60,590 nucleotides of DNA. It comes from Acidimicrobiaceae bacterium. Lineage in GTDB: Bacteria > Actinomycetota > Acidimicrobiia > Acidimicrobiales > Aldehydirespiratoraceae. Under the pieces are notes generated by a model. The model had not been told where the DNA came from. It did no database searches and saw only the letters and a program-made list of their open reading frames with translations. The stretch is from NCBI GenBank assembly GCA_009837445.1, contig VXTM01000030.1, positions 19,061 to 79,650 of the forward strand, read 5' to 3'. Positions 8,928 to 19,048 of this stretch are shown in pieces; position 1 is the first letter of the stretch, and each line of letters opens with the position of its first letter. The translations under genes were made by a program, and so were the position numbers.

Positions 8928-8973
8928 AATTGGCAGCGTTTTGACCCCTATGGGGTGCGTCCTGCTGCCAGTT
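8928..8973 (+). repeat. Intergenic palindromic repeat, copy 3
   Basis: A 46-bp copy with outer arms AATTGGCAGC and GCTGCCAGTT. The inner arms here are ACCCC-tat-GGGGT, unrelated in sequence to copy 1 but equally self-complementary. It lies between the 3' end of the YczE/YitT-like gene and the 5' end of ltaE, both on the minus strand, so this copy is at a tandem rather than convergent junction. Confidence 0.85.
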
Positions 8974-9012
8974 CGGAGCGAGGCCGGGGGTCGGGTGCAG
9001 GGAGCGAAGATC

Positions 9013-9735
9013 TCAGGGGCTTGGGAAGCCTGGCCGCCGGCGGTTGGCGCGGGAGACGGAGTGCCCGTGTGTGCCCAGGGCGTTGAACACGTCGATCCAG
9101 CGCGACGGCACCCGGGGCCAGGAGAAGAACTTCATCCCCAGGTTCACCGCCGGGCCTATGACCAACAGCCAGTAGACCGTCCCCCAGCCCACCGTGCCGC
9201 CCAGGATGGCGCCGATCGTGAACGGCACGGCCTCGATAATGAACCGGGCCAGCCAGATGGGCACGCCGCGGCGGTGCAGCGCCGTCATGACGCCGTCGCG
9301 CGGTCCCGGACCCAGCATGACGCCGAGGTACAGGCCCGAGCCCAGTGCCACCAGCCACGGGCTGACCAGCGTCAGGGCCACCTGCCCGAAGACCGAGGCG
9401 GGCTGGTCGAAGAGCGCCAGCGTCACGTCGGTGGACAGACCCACGACCAATGCGTTCATGAGCGTGCCGAAGCCGATCGGTTCGCGTGCGCAGATCAAGC
9501 CGGCGACCAGCGCCAGGCCGGTGAGTATCGCAACCGTGCCGATGGTCAGCGGGGTGTGCAGCGAGACGCCCTCGTCCCACACGACCCAGGGACCCTGACC
9601 CTGACCGCCGAGCACCACGAAACCCAGACCCATCCCGAAGATCCACAGGCCCGCCAACAGCTGCGGGAGCCGGCGGGCCACCTGGCGGGCCGTGGCGGAC
9701 GGCGCGCCGCCTCCGGCGGAGCGAGGCAGAGACAC
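9013..9735 (-). CDS. YczE/YitT-type multi-pass membrane protein
   Basis: The 240-aa product has five to six hydrophobic segments ('[19 protein letters not shown]', '[17 protein letters not shown]', '[18 protein letters not shown]', '[16 protein letters not shown]', '[16 protein letters not shown]', '[13 protein letters not shown]') and the '[16 protein letters not shown]' loop typical of the YczE/YyaS/YitT family of uncharacterised membrane proteins. GTG at 9735 was chosen: it follows the stop of the upstream gene by four bases, whereas the longer open frame begins with a low-complexity Ser/Arg stretch read through that upstream gene. It is last in a four-gene minus-strand run. Transport substrate unknown. 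Confidence 0.8.
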   Translation of the reverse strand: MSLPRSAGGGAPSATARQVARRLPQLLAGLWIFGMGLGFVVLGGQGQGPWVVWDEGVSLHTPLTIGTVAILTGLALVAGLICAREPIGFGTLMNALVVGLSTDVTLALFDQPASVFGQVALTLVSPWLVALGSGLYLGVMLGPGPRDGVMTALHRRGVPIWLARFIIEAVPFTIGAILGGTVGWGTVYWLLVIGPAVNLGMKFFSWPRVPSRWIDVFNALGTHGHSVSRANRRRPGFPSP

Positions 9736-9739
9736 CGGA

Positions 9740-10666
9740 CTAGAGGCCTGCGATCTCGGTGACGCCCAGAGCGTCCTCCCCGGCTGCCGCGTAGAAGAGC
9801 CAGCGCTTGCTCTCGTCGCCGAGCACGCAGGGGTCACGCAGGCCGTTCTGCCGGCCGGCGGCCAGGCCTCTCGGCACCGGCTTGAGCGGCTCCCGCGCGC
9901 CCTCCCAGTCCTCGGCCGGCCGCATCAACTCGGTCACCGGACCCGGTGTCCACCCTCGCCAGTCGCCGGAGACGTCGATCACAGTGCGGTAGATCCGCTC
10001 GGGGGCTTCGTAGCAGCGGGTGAACAGCATCTCCAGTTCCCGCCGCCTGGGATCGTGGGACAGGCAGCAGTGCCGGATCTCGTCGTCGTCGAACAGCATC
10101 GGCCCGTAGGTGAAGTCCCGAAGCCCGTCGGGTGAGCGAACGACCTGCGACGGCATGGCCACGCCGTACCAGGCGTCGCCGGCTTCGAACATCCGCAGGT
10201 AGCTCGGGGCCACGGCGGCCACCGGCTCGACCAGAGTGAAGTGCCGCCCGGTGTCCGACGTCGCCACCATGGTCTTCTGGTTCAGCGACGGGTACATGCC
10301 CCAGCACGGCAGGTGGCCGCCGACCTCGGCGGGGACCATCCCGTGGAAGTACATCACGAAGCGCCGTCGACTGTCGTCGGCGTGGACGTCGGGCGAGGCG
10401 ATGTGGGGCTGGCGATCCGACGGCGTGTCATCCACGTTGAGGACGTCGGGATCAACCATCCGCCATGGACCGGTGGGCTCGTCGGCCGCCGCCAGCCGGA
10501 TGGACTGGCCGACGTGGTGCGCGAAGTACATCAGATACCGGCCAACAGGGTCCGGCATCCAGTCGGGGGCGGGCAGCACCGACGGCCCGTTCACGTTGAA
10601 CCGGTCGTGGTCGCGGGGCACCCCCGGCGTGGTGGCGTCGATGATGCGGCGGCGGATCAGCGTCAT
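9740..10666 (-). CDS. Five-bladed-propeller glycosidase-like protein of unknown function
   Basis: A 308-aa soluble protein without signal peptide. It shows recurring blade-like strands: 'GRYLMYFAHHVGQSIRLAAA', 'RRFVMYFHGMV', 'QKTMVATSDTGRHF', 'ELEMLFTRCYEAPERIY', and a closing 'NGLRDPCVLGDESKRWLFYA'. This rhythm (YLMYFAHH..IRLA, DP.V) is seen in GH43/GH32-like propeller proteins, but I cannot assign the three catalytic acids confidently, so enzymatic activity is inference. It is 25 bp downstream of pcm and 4 bp upstream of the membrane-protein gene, hence probably cotranscribed. Confidence 0.6.
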   Translation of the reverse strand: MTLIRRRIIDATTPGVPRDHDRFNVNGPSVLPAPDWMPDPVGRYLMYFAHHVGQSIRLAAADEPTGPWRMVDPDVLNVDDTPSDRQPHIASPDVHADDSRRRFVMYFHGMVPAEVGGHLPCWGMYPSLNQKTMVATSDTGRHFTLVEPVAAVAPSYLRMFEAGDAWYGVAMPSQVVRSPDGLRDFTYGPMLFDDDEIRHCCLSHDPRRRELEMLFTRCYEAPERIYRTVIDVSGDWRGWTPGPVTELMRPAEDWEGAREPLKPVPRGLAAGRQNGLRDPCVLGDESKRWLFYAAAGEDALGVTEIAGL

Positions 10667-10691
10667 GGGTGCCCTACGACCGGGTTGGGGG

Positions 10692-11390
10692 TCACCGGCC
10701 GGACCCGAAGCCGTGGGCGCCGATCAGCGGGACGAAGCGCACCGCCGTGAGCCGCTCCGCACGGCACTCCTCGGCGAGCACAGGGTTGCCGCCGTCCCCG
10801 TTGCCGCCGACATCCGAGGCGGCTGGGCGGGTGTAGCGCATCAGGAACTGGTCGCGGTGGCGTGAGCCCACCGGCATCACCAGGCGACCGCCCGGCGCGA
10901 GTTGCTGCAGCAGGGGCGGGGGAGGCGCTGGACCGGCCGCGGTGACGACGACCGCGTTGTAGGGAGCGTCGGCGGGCCAGCCCAGCGTCCCATCGCCCAC
11001 CACGACCTTCACGTCTCCCAATTCCTGGCCGGCGAGGGCGGACCGGGCCTTCTCGGCCAGGCCGGGCTTTCGTTCGATGGTCACCACCCGGCCGGCCAGA
11101 GCCCGCAGCACCAGCGCGCCGTAGCCGGAACCGGCCCCGACTTCCAGCACGCTGTCGCTTGGTTGGAGTTGGGCTGCCTCAGCCATCATCGCCACCATCG
11201 CGGGCTGGCTGATGGTCTGCCCCTCCCCAATGGGCAGCGGACCGTCGTCGTAGGCCGCCGCGGCGAGTCGGCGGGGCACGAAGCTCTGGCGCGGCACCGT
11301 CCCGATGGCGGCGAGCACGGCCTCGTCGCGCACGCCGTAGCGGCGGGCCTGGCCAACCAGGTCGGACAGCTGGCGCGCCGGTTTGGGCAT
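10692..11390 (-). CDS. pcm: Protein-L-isoaspartate O-methyltransferase
   Basis: A 232-aa SAM-dependent methyltransferase that repairs isoaspartyl residues. The SAM motif I 'VLEVGAGSGYGALVLRALAG' and the PCMT pre-motif 'GEGQTISQPAMVAMMAEA' are both clear. 'VVVTAAGPAPPPPLLQQLAPGGRLVMPVG' fits motifs II and III. Length is normal for the family (200-230 aa). It begins 7 bp after the DUF2277 gene on the same strand. Paralogues exist in other pathways, but the ISQP motif supports the repair enzyme. Confidence 0.88.
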   Translation of the reverse strand: MPKPARQLSDLVGQARRYGVRDEAVLAAIGTVPRQSFVPRRLAAAAYDDGPLPIGEGQTISQPAMVAMMAEAAQLQPSDSVLEVGAGSGYGALVLRALAGRVVTIERKPGLAEKARSALAGQELGDVKVVVGDGTLGWPADAPYNAVVVTAAGPAPPPPLLQQLAPGGRLVMPVGSRHRDQFLMRYTRPAASDVGGNGDGGNPVLAEECRAERLTAVRFVPLIGAHGFGSGR

Positions 11391-11397
11391 GGATGGA

Positions 11398-11658
11398 TCA
11401 GGCGGCCGTGGCGGCGGCCGCCCGCCGGCGTAGGGGCGGATCCTGGCGGGGCGGCGTCCGGCGGGCAGGAAGGGCGGTCAGAAGGTCGGCGGTGGCGTCC
11501 GCCACCAATGCGACCGCCTGCTCGAAGGCGGCCTCGGTCGCGGCCGATGTCTTCTGCACCCCGCTGACCTTGCGGACGTACTGGCGGGCGGCGGCTTCGA
11601 TCTCGGCGGTGGTGGCCGGAGGGGCCAAGCCGCGCAGGGTCGTGATGTTGCGGCACAT
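11398..11658 (-). CDS. DUF2277 family small protein
   Basis: An 86-aa protein opening 'MCRNITTLRGLAPPATTAEI' and continuing 'AARQYVRKVSGVQKTSAA', which is the conserved core of DUF2277, a small family common in actinobacteria and some proteobacteria. The pattern (MCRNI...L...PP.T..E...AA.QYVRK.SG) is complete. The Arg/Ala-rich tail is variable. Function is unknown. It heads the run DUF2277-pcm-propeller protein-membrane protein. Confidence 0.85.
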   Translation of the reverse strand: MCRNITTLRGLAPPATTAEIEAAARQYVRKVSGVQKTSAATEAAFEQAVALVADATADLLTALPARRTPPRQDPPLRRRAAAATAA

Positions 11659-11806
11659 GGCTGCGACTCTACGCCCCCTCGTGCGCGAGTGGCCGAGCGG
11701 GTGACCCAGACCAGGCGAGGCGGCGGGGGTGCTCGCTACTTCATCGTTCGACCGGGCGCGGTAATGTGCCCGGACCAGCCGGACGGACTACCAGGAGGAC
11801 GAGGAC

Positions 11807-12892
11807 ATGCCCCAGACCGTGCAAGGAGTGGTGTCGATGGCGGAGGGTGAGCCGGTCACGATCACCGACGTCGTGATCCCCGAACCGGGCCCCGGCGAGG
11901 CGGTGGTGTCCATCCAGGCCTGCGGCGTCTGCCACACCGACCTGCACTACCGCGAGGGCGGGATCAACGACGAGTTCCCCTTCCTGCTGGGCCACGAGGC
12001 CGCCGGCCTGGTGGAGTCGGTCGGAGATGGAGTGACCGAGGTGGAGCCGGGCGACTACGTGATCCTCAACTGGCGGGCGGTGTGTGGTCAGTGCCGCTCG
12101 TGCCTGCGGGGCCGTCCCCACATCTGCTTCAGCACCCACAACGCGTCCCAGAAGATGACGCTGGCCGACGGCACCGAGCTGTCGCCCGCGTTGGGCATCG
12201 GCGCCTTTGTCGAGAAGACGCTGGTGGCCGCGGGGCAGTGCACCAAGGTGGACTCGGCCGCCCCGGCCACCGCAGCGGGCCTGCTGGGCTGCGGCGTGAT
12301 GGCCGGCATCGGCGCGGCGATAAACACCGGCGGCGTGGGCCGGGGCGACAGCGTGGCCGTGTTCGGCTGCGGGGGCGTGGGCGACGCTGCCATCGCCGGC
12401 TCCAAGCTGGCCGGCGCCCACACGATCATCGGTGTGGACATCGACGACCGCAAGCTGGAGTGGGCCAAGCGCTTCGGGGCGACCCACACCATCAACTCCT
12501 CCGAGACCGACGCGGTGGAGGCGATCCAGGCCCTCACCGGCGGCAACGGAGTGGACGTAGCCATCGAGGCCGTGGGCCTGCCCCACACCTACCGTCAGGC
12601 CTTCGAGGCCCGCGACCTGGCCGGCACGGTGGTCCTCGTGGGAGTGCCCCGGCCTGACATGACCATCGAACTGCCCTTCATCGAGGTGTTCGGCCGGGGC
12701 GGCGCCCTGAAGTCGAGCTGGTACGGCGACTGCCTGCCGAGCCGGGACTTCCCCATGCTGATTGACCTCTACCTCCAGGACCGCCTGGATCTCGACGGCT
12801 TCGTGTCGGAGACGATCGGCCTCGGCGATGTCGAGGAGGCCTTCCACAAGATGGAGCGAGGCGAGGTGCTGCGCTCGGTCGTCGTCCTCTAA
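11807..12892 (+). CDS. S-(hydroxymethyl)mycothiol dehydrogenase (zinc alcohol dehydrogenase)
   Basis: A 361-aa class III-type zinc alcohol dehydrogenase. It has the catalytic-zinc motif '[13 protein letters not shown]' (near residue 40), '[12 protein letters not shown]', the structural-zinc set '[15 protein letters not shown]', and the NAD motif '[15 protein letters not shown]' followed by '[19 protein letters not shown]'. This form oxidises the formaldehyde-mycothiol adduct in actinobacteria. ATG is preceded by AGGAGGACGAGGAC. A remnant of the metallo-beta-lactamase-fold hydrolase that usually follows this gene starts 20 bp downstream, which supports the assignment. Other NDMA-type alcohol dehydrogenases are the alternative. 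Confidence 0.85.
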   Translation: MPQTVQGVVSMAEGEPVTITDVVIPEPGPGEAVVSIQACGVCHTDLHYREGGINDEFPFLLGHEAAGLVESVGDGVTEVEPGDYVILNWRAVCGQCRSCLRGRPHICFSTHNASQKMTLADGTELSPALGIGAFVEKTLVAAGQCTKVDSAAPATAAGLLGCGVMAGIGAAINTGGVGRGDSVAVFGCGGVGDAAIAGSKLAGAHTIIGVDIDDRKLEWAKRFGATHTINSSETDAVEAIQALTGGNGVDVAIEAVGLPHTYRQAFEARDLAGTVVLVGVPRPDMTIELPFIEVFGRGGALKSSWYGDCLPSRDFPMLIDLYLQDRLDLDGFVSETIGLGDVEEAFHKMERGEVLRSVVVL

Positions 12893-12911
12893 GCGGGGCG
12901 CTGACCGGACC

Positions 12912-13107
12912 ATGCCCATCGAACTGGTCACGACCGACGGCGTATTCGCCCTCGACGGCGGCGAGTGGGAGGTCACCAAACAACATCTGGCTGGTGGGCG
13001 ACGACCGCGAGGTGCTCATCTTCGACGCCGCCCACGACCATGAGCCCAACATCGGCGACGAGACCGAGCGGGTACTCGACCGCATGTCCGAACTAGGCCT
13101 CGCCTGA
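12912..13107 (+). pseudogene. Broken metallo-beta-lactamase-fold hydrolase (formaldehyde pathway partner)
   Basis: An ATG 20 bp after the dehydrogenase opens 'MPIELVTTDGVFALDGGEWEV', and a +1 shift inside the run ACCAAACAAC (near 12979) moves to the frame 'NNIWLVGDDREVLIFDAAHDHEPN', the start of the usual MBL-fold partner. After about 48 residues the text jumps to 'IGDETERVLDRMSELGLA' and stops at 13107. The catalytic HxHxDH region is absent, and the whole remnant is ~65 codons against ~200 in intact relatives. One extra base and a large internal deletion best explain it. I infer the identity from position and N-terminal pattern. Confidence 0.65.
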
Positions 13108-13114
13108 ACCGCCC

Positions 13115-13834
13115 ATGCCGGGCCTGTCGGAGGTAATGGAGCGGCTGGAGACGGCGGGGACGGCCCAGAACCGCAAGGTCTACGCCCGCCACGGCGCGGC
13201 CGAGCCCATGTTCGGGGTCAGCTACGCCGATCTCGGCAGGATCGCCAAGTCGATCAAGACCGACCATGACCTCGCTCAGCGGTTGTGGGACAGCGGCAAT
13301 CACGACGCCCGGGTGCTGGCGTTGCGGGCGGCCGACCCGGCCGCGATGGACGAGCCGCTGGCCGGCCGCTGGCTGGGCGACGTGGACAACTACATCCTGG
13401 CCGAGGGCCTCGGCGGGCTGTGCTCGCAGTCGACTCACGCCCGCGCGCTGAGCGACGCCTGGAGGGACAGCCCGGCCGAGTGGACCGCGTCCACCGGGTG
13501 GTTCATCGTCACCTGCACCGCCGAGGATCCCGATGTGTGGTCGGTCCCGGAGCTGCGAGGCCTGCTACGCCAGATTGAGGGGGAGATCGGCGAGCGGCCC
13601 AACCGGGTCCGTCACGAGATGAACGGGGCGCTGATCGTGATCGCGCTGCGCGACGGGAACCTGCGTCGATCCGTGCTGGCCGCGGCAGGCCGAATCGGTC
13701 CGGTGAAGGTCGATCACGGCCAGACCGGCTGCAAGACCCCCGAGGTGGCCCCCTACGTGGAGCGCACCCTCGCCCACAGAGCCACCAAAGCCGCGCGGCA
13801 AGCGGAGAGAGCCTCCAAACGCAAGGCCGGCTAG
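13115..13834 (+). CDS. AlkD-like DNA alkylation repair protein (HEAT repeats)
   Basis: A 239-aa all-helical protein of the DNA alkylation repair (AlkC/AlkD) superfamily. Characteristic stretches are 'MFGVSYADLGRIAKSIK', 'LAQRLWDSGNHDARVLALRAADP' and 'NYILAEGLGGLCSQS', matching the HEAT pairs of AlkD that flip out alkylated bases without intercalating. The C-terminal 'VKVDHGQTGCKTPEVAPYVERT' is common to the DUF-type short members. ATG starts 7 bp after the broken hydrolase. The TAG stop overlaps the stop of the HhH glycosylase on the other strand through a shared CTAG, so two alkylation-repair genes converge with no spacer. Confidence 0.8.
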   Translation: MPGLSEVMERLETAGTAQNRKVYARHGAAEPMFGVSYADLGRIAKSIKTDHDLAQRLWDSGNHDARVLALRAADPAAMDEPLAGRWLGDVDNYILAEGLGGLCSQSTHARALSDAWRDSPAEWTASTGWFIVTCTAEDPDVWSVPELRGLLRQIEGEIGERPNRVRHEMNGALIVIALRDGNLRRSVLAAAGRIGPVKVDHGQTGCKTPEVAPYVERTLAHRATKAARQAERASKRKAG

Positions 13835-14766
13835 ATCCGGCTGATGTCGAAGCGGGTGGGGGCCGGGTGGTGCTTGGGCGGGCCGATGCCCGCGGCCTTG
13901 ATCAGGCGCACGACCCGGCCGCGGTGGCCTGCGTAGGGCTCCAGCAGTTCGAGCATCGAGTCGTCGTCGCCGTCGGGGGCGCCGCTGAGGGCATAGGTCA
14001 CCAGCACCGGCACGTGCAGGTCTCCCACCGGCACCGCGTCGGGATCGCCCGCGGCGGCCCCAGTCGTGCGGGCCGCGGTCCACGGTCCCACCCCGGGCAG
14101 GCGCTGTAGCCACTCGCGGGCCTCGGCCGCGGGCCGCTGGTGCAGGGCCTCCAAGCGCTCGGCGTGCTTAGCCGCGACCCGGATCACCCGGCTGCGGGCC
14201 CGGTCGACTCCCGCACGGTGGAACCCGTGATCGGGGACCCGCAGCACCGCCTCGGGACAGGGGAACAGCGGCAGCGGCCCCCCGCCGGGCACGTCGGCGC
14301 CGTGCATCCTGCCCATGCGAGTGACCGCAGTCCGGGCGTCGGCGCTGACCACCCTCTGGTATATGGCGGCGGTGGCCATCGCCTCGTACCAGCGGCCGGT
14401 GGCCCCCAGCCGCGGCACCCCCATCCGCGACACCAGACCGCTCACCACCGGGTCGCGGGGCCGGAAGCCGCTGGTGTCGTCGTCGCCGCCGAGCAGGGCC
14501 GGGAGTCGCTCGATGGCCCAGGCGGCGCCCGGCCCCCAGGCATCGGCGATGACCTCGCCGCCGATGGGTCGGAACGCCAGCGACGCTGACCCCTCGGGCG
14601 ACTCGGTGGCCCACCAGCGAACGCCGCCGCGACTCTGGGACGTCTTCACCCACATCAACGTCACCTTCAAGTTCAGGTCGAAGGAGGGCCGGAAGACGGT
14701 TGAGCAGTCCGGCAGGGACGGCGGCACCTGCGGGGCCTTGGCCACGGAGCCGGTCGGCCGGGGCAT
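13831..14766 (-). CDS. HhH-GPD DNA glycosylase (AlkA-like)
   Basis: The product is 311 aa when started at ATG 14766. 'LQRLPGVGPWTAARTTGAAAGDPDAVPVGDLHV' is the helix-hairpin-helix plus GPD segment, with the catalytic-type Asp in VGDLH. 'AIYQRVVSADARTAVTRM' is the AlkA-type 'iv.QQ.s...A' helix. It probably removes alkylated purines. The longer frame to 14874 was rejected because its first 36 residues are Ser/Arg-rich shadow sequence over the upstream gene; ATG 14766 lies 1 bp beyond that gene's stop. It ends a six-gene minus-strand run from surE. Confidence 0.85.
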   Translation of the reverse strand: MPRPTGSVAKAPQVPPSLPDCSTVFRPSFDLNLKVTLMWVKTSQSRGGVRWWATESPEGSASLAFRPIGGEVIADAWGPGAAWAIERLPALLGGDDDTSGFRPRDPVVSGLVSRMGVPRLGATGRWYEAMATAAIYQRVVSADARTAVTRMGRMHGADVPGGGPLPLFPCPEAVLRVPDHGFHRAGVDRARSRVIRVAAKHAERLEALHQRPAAEAREWLQRLPGVGPWTAARTTGAAAGDPDAVPVGDLHVPVLVTYALSGAPDGDDDSMLELLEPYAGHRGRVVRLIKAAGIGPPKHHPAPTRFDISRI

Positions 14767-14767
14767 G

Positions 14768-15175
14768 TCAGGAGCCCGGCTCGCCGGCGTCCGGCGTCGA
14801 CTCGAGGGCCTCGACCGCGGTCCCAAGGGTCTCGAGGAGCTGCCTGTCGGACGCCTCGAGCAGTCCCAGGTCACCCTTGGCCTCCTCGATGGCAGCCCGG
14901 GTCAGCTCGCCCATGATCCCGTCGACCGGGCCGGGGCTGTAGCCGACCTGGAGCAGAGCTGCCTGCAACGCGGCGACCTCGTTCCCGTCGAGCGGCTGCT
15001 CATCGGCGGCGGCCTGAGCGGCGGCCGCGTCCTCCTCCGTGGGCGCTCTGGCCACGATGGCGCCGTCGGCGCCGCCGAGGGCGCTGTCGAAGATCGGGCC
15101 GGCCCAGCTCAGCGCCCACCAGAAGGCGAGCAGCAAGACGATCAGCAGGAAGGCGCCCTGGAGGTGCGTGCGCAT
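14768..15175 (-). CDS. Membrane-anchored peptidoglycan-binding-like domain protein
   Basis: A 135-aa protein. ATG at 15175 gives 'MRTHLQGAF' followed by the hydrophobic segment 'LLIVLLLAFWWALSWAGPIF', an N-terminal membrane anchor. After an Ala/Glu-rich linker comes 'VAALQAALLQVGYSPGPVDGIMGELTRAAIEEA', the helical repeat of peptidoglycan-binding domain 1 (LQ..L...GY..G.vDG..G..T..Ai). A cell-envelope role is inferred. It lies between the DUF3039 and HhH glycosylase genes on the same strand with short gaps, which looks like operon packing rather than shared function. Confidence 0.75.
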   Translation of the reverse strand: MRTHLQGAFLLIVLLLAFWWALSWAGPIFDSALGGADGAIVARAPTEEDAAAAQAAADEQPLDGNEVAALQAALLQVGYSPGPVDGIMGELTRAAIEEAKGDLGLLEASDRQLLETLGTAVEALESTPDAGEPGS

Positions 15176-15210
15176 GGCCGTGGGCCCGCCCGGAAGCGCC
15201 CCTGTCCTGC

Positions 15211-15522
15211 TCAGTTGTAGGCCCGCCTGCGGAGGCGCTCCCGGATCTTGGTGCACTCCGGGCACACCGGGTACCGGGACGGATCCCGGCTCGGGACCCA
15301 CACCTTTCCGCAGAGCGCCCGCACCGGGGTGCCCTCGACGTAGGCCCGGTTGGCGTCGGCCCGCCGGGTGTAGTGGGCGAAGCGGTCGTGGTCGCCGTCG
15401 TCGGTCACCGGCCGGACATCGGGCTCGGTCACCGTGGTGGTCGCCGGCGCCGGAGTCTGAACGGGCGCGGGCGTGTCGCCGGAGCCGGAGATTTTCCTGG
15501 AACTGCTGGTCGTGCCGGTCAT
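15211..15522 (-). CDS. DUF3039 family protein
   Basis: A 103-aa protein that starts at ATG 15522, overlapping the ligB stop by four bases. The family core is clear: 'DHDRFAHYTRRADANRAYVEGTPVRALCGKVWVPSRDPSRYPVCPECTKI', here quoted in parts (residues ~48-97), with the pairs C..K and CPEC that could bind a metal. DUF3039 is nearly confined to actinobacteria and has no known role. The longer frame upstream is a shadow of the ligase gene. Confidence 0.88.
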   Translation of the reverse strand: MTGTTSSSRKISGSGDTPAPVQTPAPATTTVTEPDVRPVTDDGDHDRFAHYTRRADANRAYVEGTPVRALCGKVWVPSRDPSRYPVCPECTKIRERLRRRAYN

Positions 15523-17075
15523 GGCTCCGAGCCTATAGATCCTGCGGCGCCCGGTAGGAATGAGCGGACCGCCGCGATGGTGTCGGCCTCGGCGGCCGGC
15601 TTGTCGCTGCGGTAGCGCACGACCCGGGCGAAGCGCAGGGCCACACCGCCGGGGTAGCGGCTCGAGCGCTGCACGCCGTCGACCGCGATTTCCACCACCT
15701 GCTCGGGCCGCAGCTTTATGACATGCGGGCTCCGATCGGTGACGAGCTCCTCGAAGCGGCGAGTCTGCCATTCGAGCATCTCGTCGGTCATGCCCTTGAA
15801 CGTCTTGCCCACCATCACGAAGCCCCCGTCGGGGTCCCGGGCCCCGAGGTGGATGTTGGAGAGCCAGCGGTGGCGGCGCCCGCTCCCCGGCTCCACCGCC
15901 AGCACCACCAAGTCGAGCCGGCGGACCGGCTTCACCTTGCGCCAGGCCTTGCCCCGCCGGCCCGCGGCGTAGGTCGAGCCTGCCGCCTTCACCATCACGC
16001 CCTCATGGCCGGCGGCCACCGCGGCGTCGAAGGTTCGCTCGGCCTCGTCGGGATCGTCGGTGACGACGCCGGGTACGCGATGGTCTGTGACTGCCTTCCT
16101 CAGGCACTCCAGCCGGGCCTCGAGGGGCTCGTCGAGCAGGTCGCGCCCGTCGAGGTGCAGGACATCGAAGAACACGGGTGCTACCCGCACCGGTCCGATG
16201 CCGGCCGGCGCGGCCTCACCGGCCTGCCTGGTGCCCACCCGGCCCATCGTGTCCTGGAAGGCTGCGGGGGAGAGGTCCTCGGCCAGCCCGAGCACCTCCC
16301 CGTCTAGGGCCACGGTGTCGACGGGGAGGTCCCGCATCACGTCGACCACTTCGCCGAGGCGGCCGGTGACCTGGTTGAGGTTGCGGGTCCAGACCCGTAC
16401 TTCGTCGCCCTGCCGGTGGGCCTGGATGCGGATCCCGTCGAGCTTCCACTCCACCGAGCACAGGCCCAACTCGGCGACGGCGGAGGCGGCATCGTCGGCG
16501 GTGGAGGCCAGCATCGGCCGGATCGGTCGCATCGGCCGGAAGCCCACCGCCTCCAGACCGGGCCGTCCCTTTGACAGGGCGATGCCGGCGGTCTCGCCGA
16601 GGTCGCCCGCCAGCATCAGGGCCCGGCGGACCGGAGCCGCGGGCACGCCGGCGGCCCGGGCGACGGCCTCCACCACCACACCCTCGCTGGCTCCCTGACG
16701 CAACTCGCCCACGAGCAGCCTCCGTACGAAGTCGGTCTCGGCGGCGGTGGCCCGGGCCAGGAAGTCGCCGAGCAGGTCGAGGCGCCGCTGGGTCGATCCC
16801 TCACCCGATGCGTCCGCGACCGCGTCGAGCATGGCGTCGAGATCGGCCACCGTCAGTGACGGCTGGGCAGCCGGCTGTGTCCGGAGCGCGGCCACCGTCG
16901 CCCAACCCACGCCGATGCGTCCCTGGCGGGGGTCGCCGGCGATCAGGCCGGCCACGACGCCGGCCTCGGATCCGGCCGTACCGGCGAGCAGCCCGCCGAG
17001 GGCCTCGATCTTGCCGGTGCGCGACGAGGTGGCAGCCACTTCGTCGGTGCACGCGACGAGATCGGCTAGCAGCAT
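15519..17075 (-). CDS. ligB: ATP-dependent DNA ligase, LigB type
   Basis: The 518-aa length fits mycobacterial LigB (about 507 aa). Residues 1-180 form the helical DNA-binding domain. The nucleotidyltransferase motif I is 'VEWKLDGIRIQ' with the AMP-accepting Lys211; motifs III-V include 'FFDVLHLDGRDLL', 'GVMVKAAGSTYAAG' and 'WRKVKPVRRLDLVVLAV'. The OB-fold follows ('LGARDPDGGFVMVGKTFKGMTDE'). It seals nicks using ATP, in addition to the essential NAD-dependent ligase. It starts 11 bp after the ABC-F stop and overlaps DUF3039 by four bases. Confidence 0.93.
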   Translation of the reverse strand: MLLADLVACTDEVAATSSRTGKIEALGGLLAGTAGSEAGVVAGLIAGDPRQGRIGVGWATVAALRTQPAAQPSLTVADLDAMLDAVADASGEGSTQRRLDLLGDFLARATAAETDFVRRLLVGELRQGASEGVVVEAVARAAGVPAAPVRRALMLAGDLGETAGIALSKGRPGLEAVGFRPMRPIRPMLASTADDAASAVAELGLCSVEWKLDGIRIQAHRQGDEVRVWTRNLNQVTGRLGEVVDVMRDLPVDTVALDGEVLGLAEDLSPAAFQDTMGRVGTRQAGEAAPAGIGPVRVAPVFFDVLHLDGRDLLDEPLEARLECLRKAVTDHRVPGVVTDDPDEAERTFDAAVAAGHEGVMVKAAGSTYAAGRRGKAWRKVKPVRRLDLVVLAVEPGSGRRHRWLSNIHLGARDPDGGFVMVGKTFKGMTDEMLEWQTRRFEELVTDRSPHVIKLRPEQVVEIAVDGVQRSSRYPGGVALRFARVVRYRSDKPAAEADTIAAVRSFLPGAAGSIGSEP

Positions 17076-17085
17076 CCGGCCGGTT

Positions 17086-19014
<1,929 letters not shown>

Positions 19015-19048
19015 CGCCCAACGCTACGGCCGGAGGCCTGCGGGTGGG

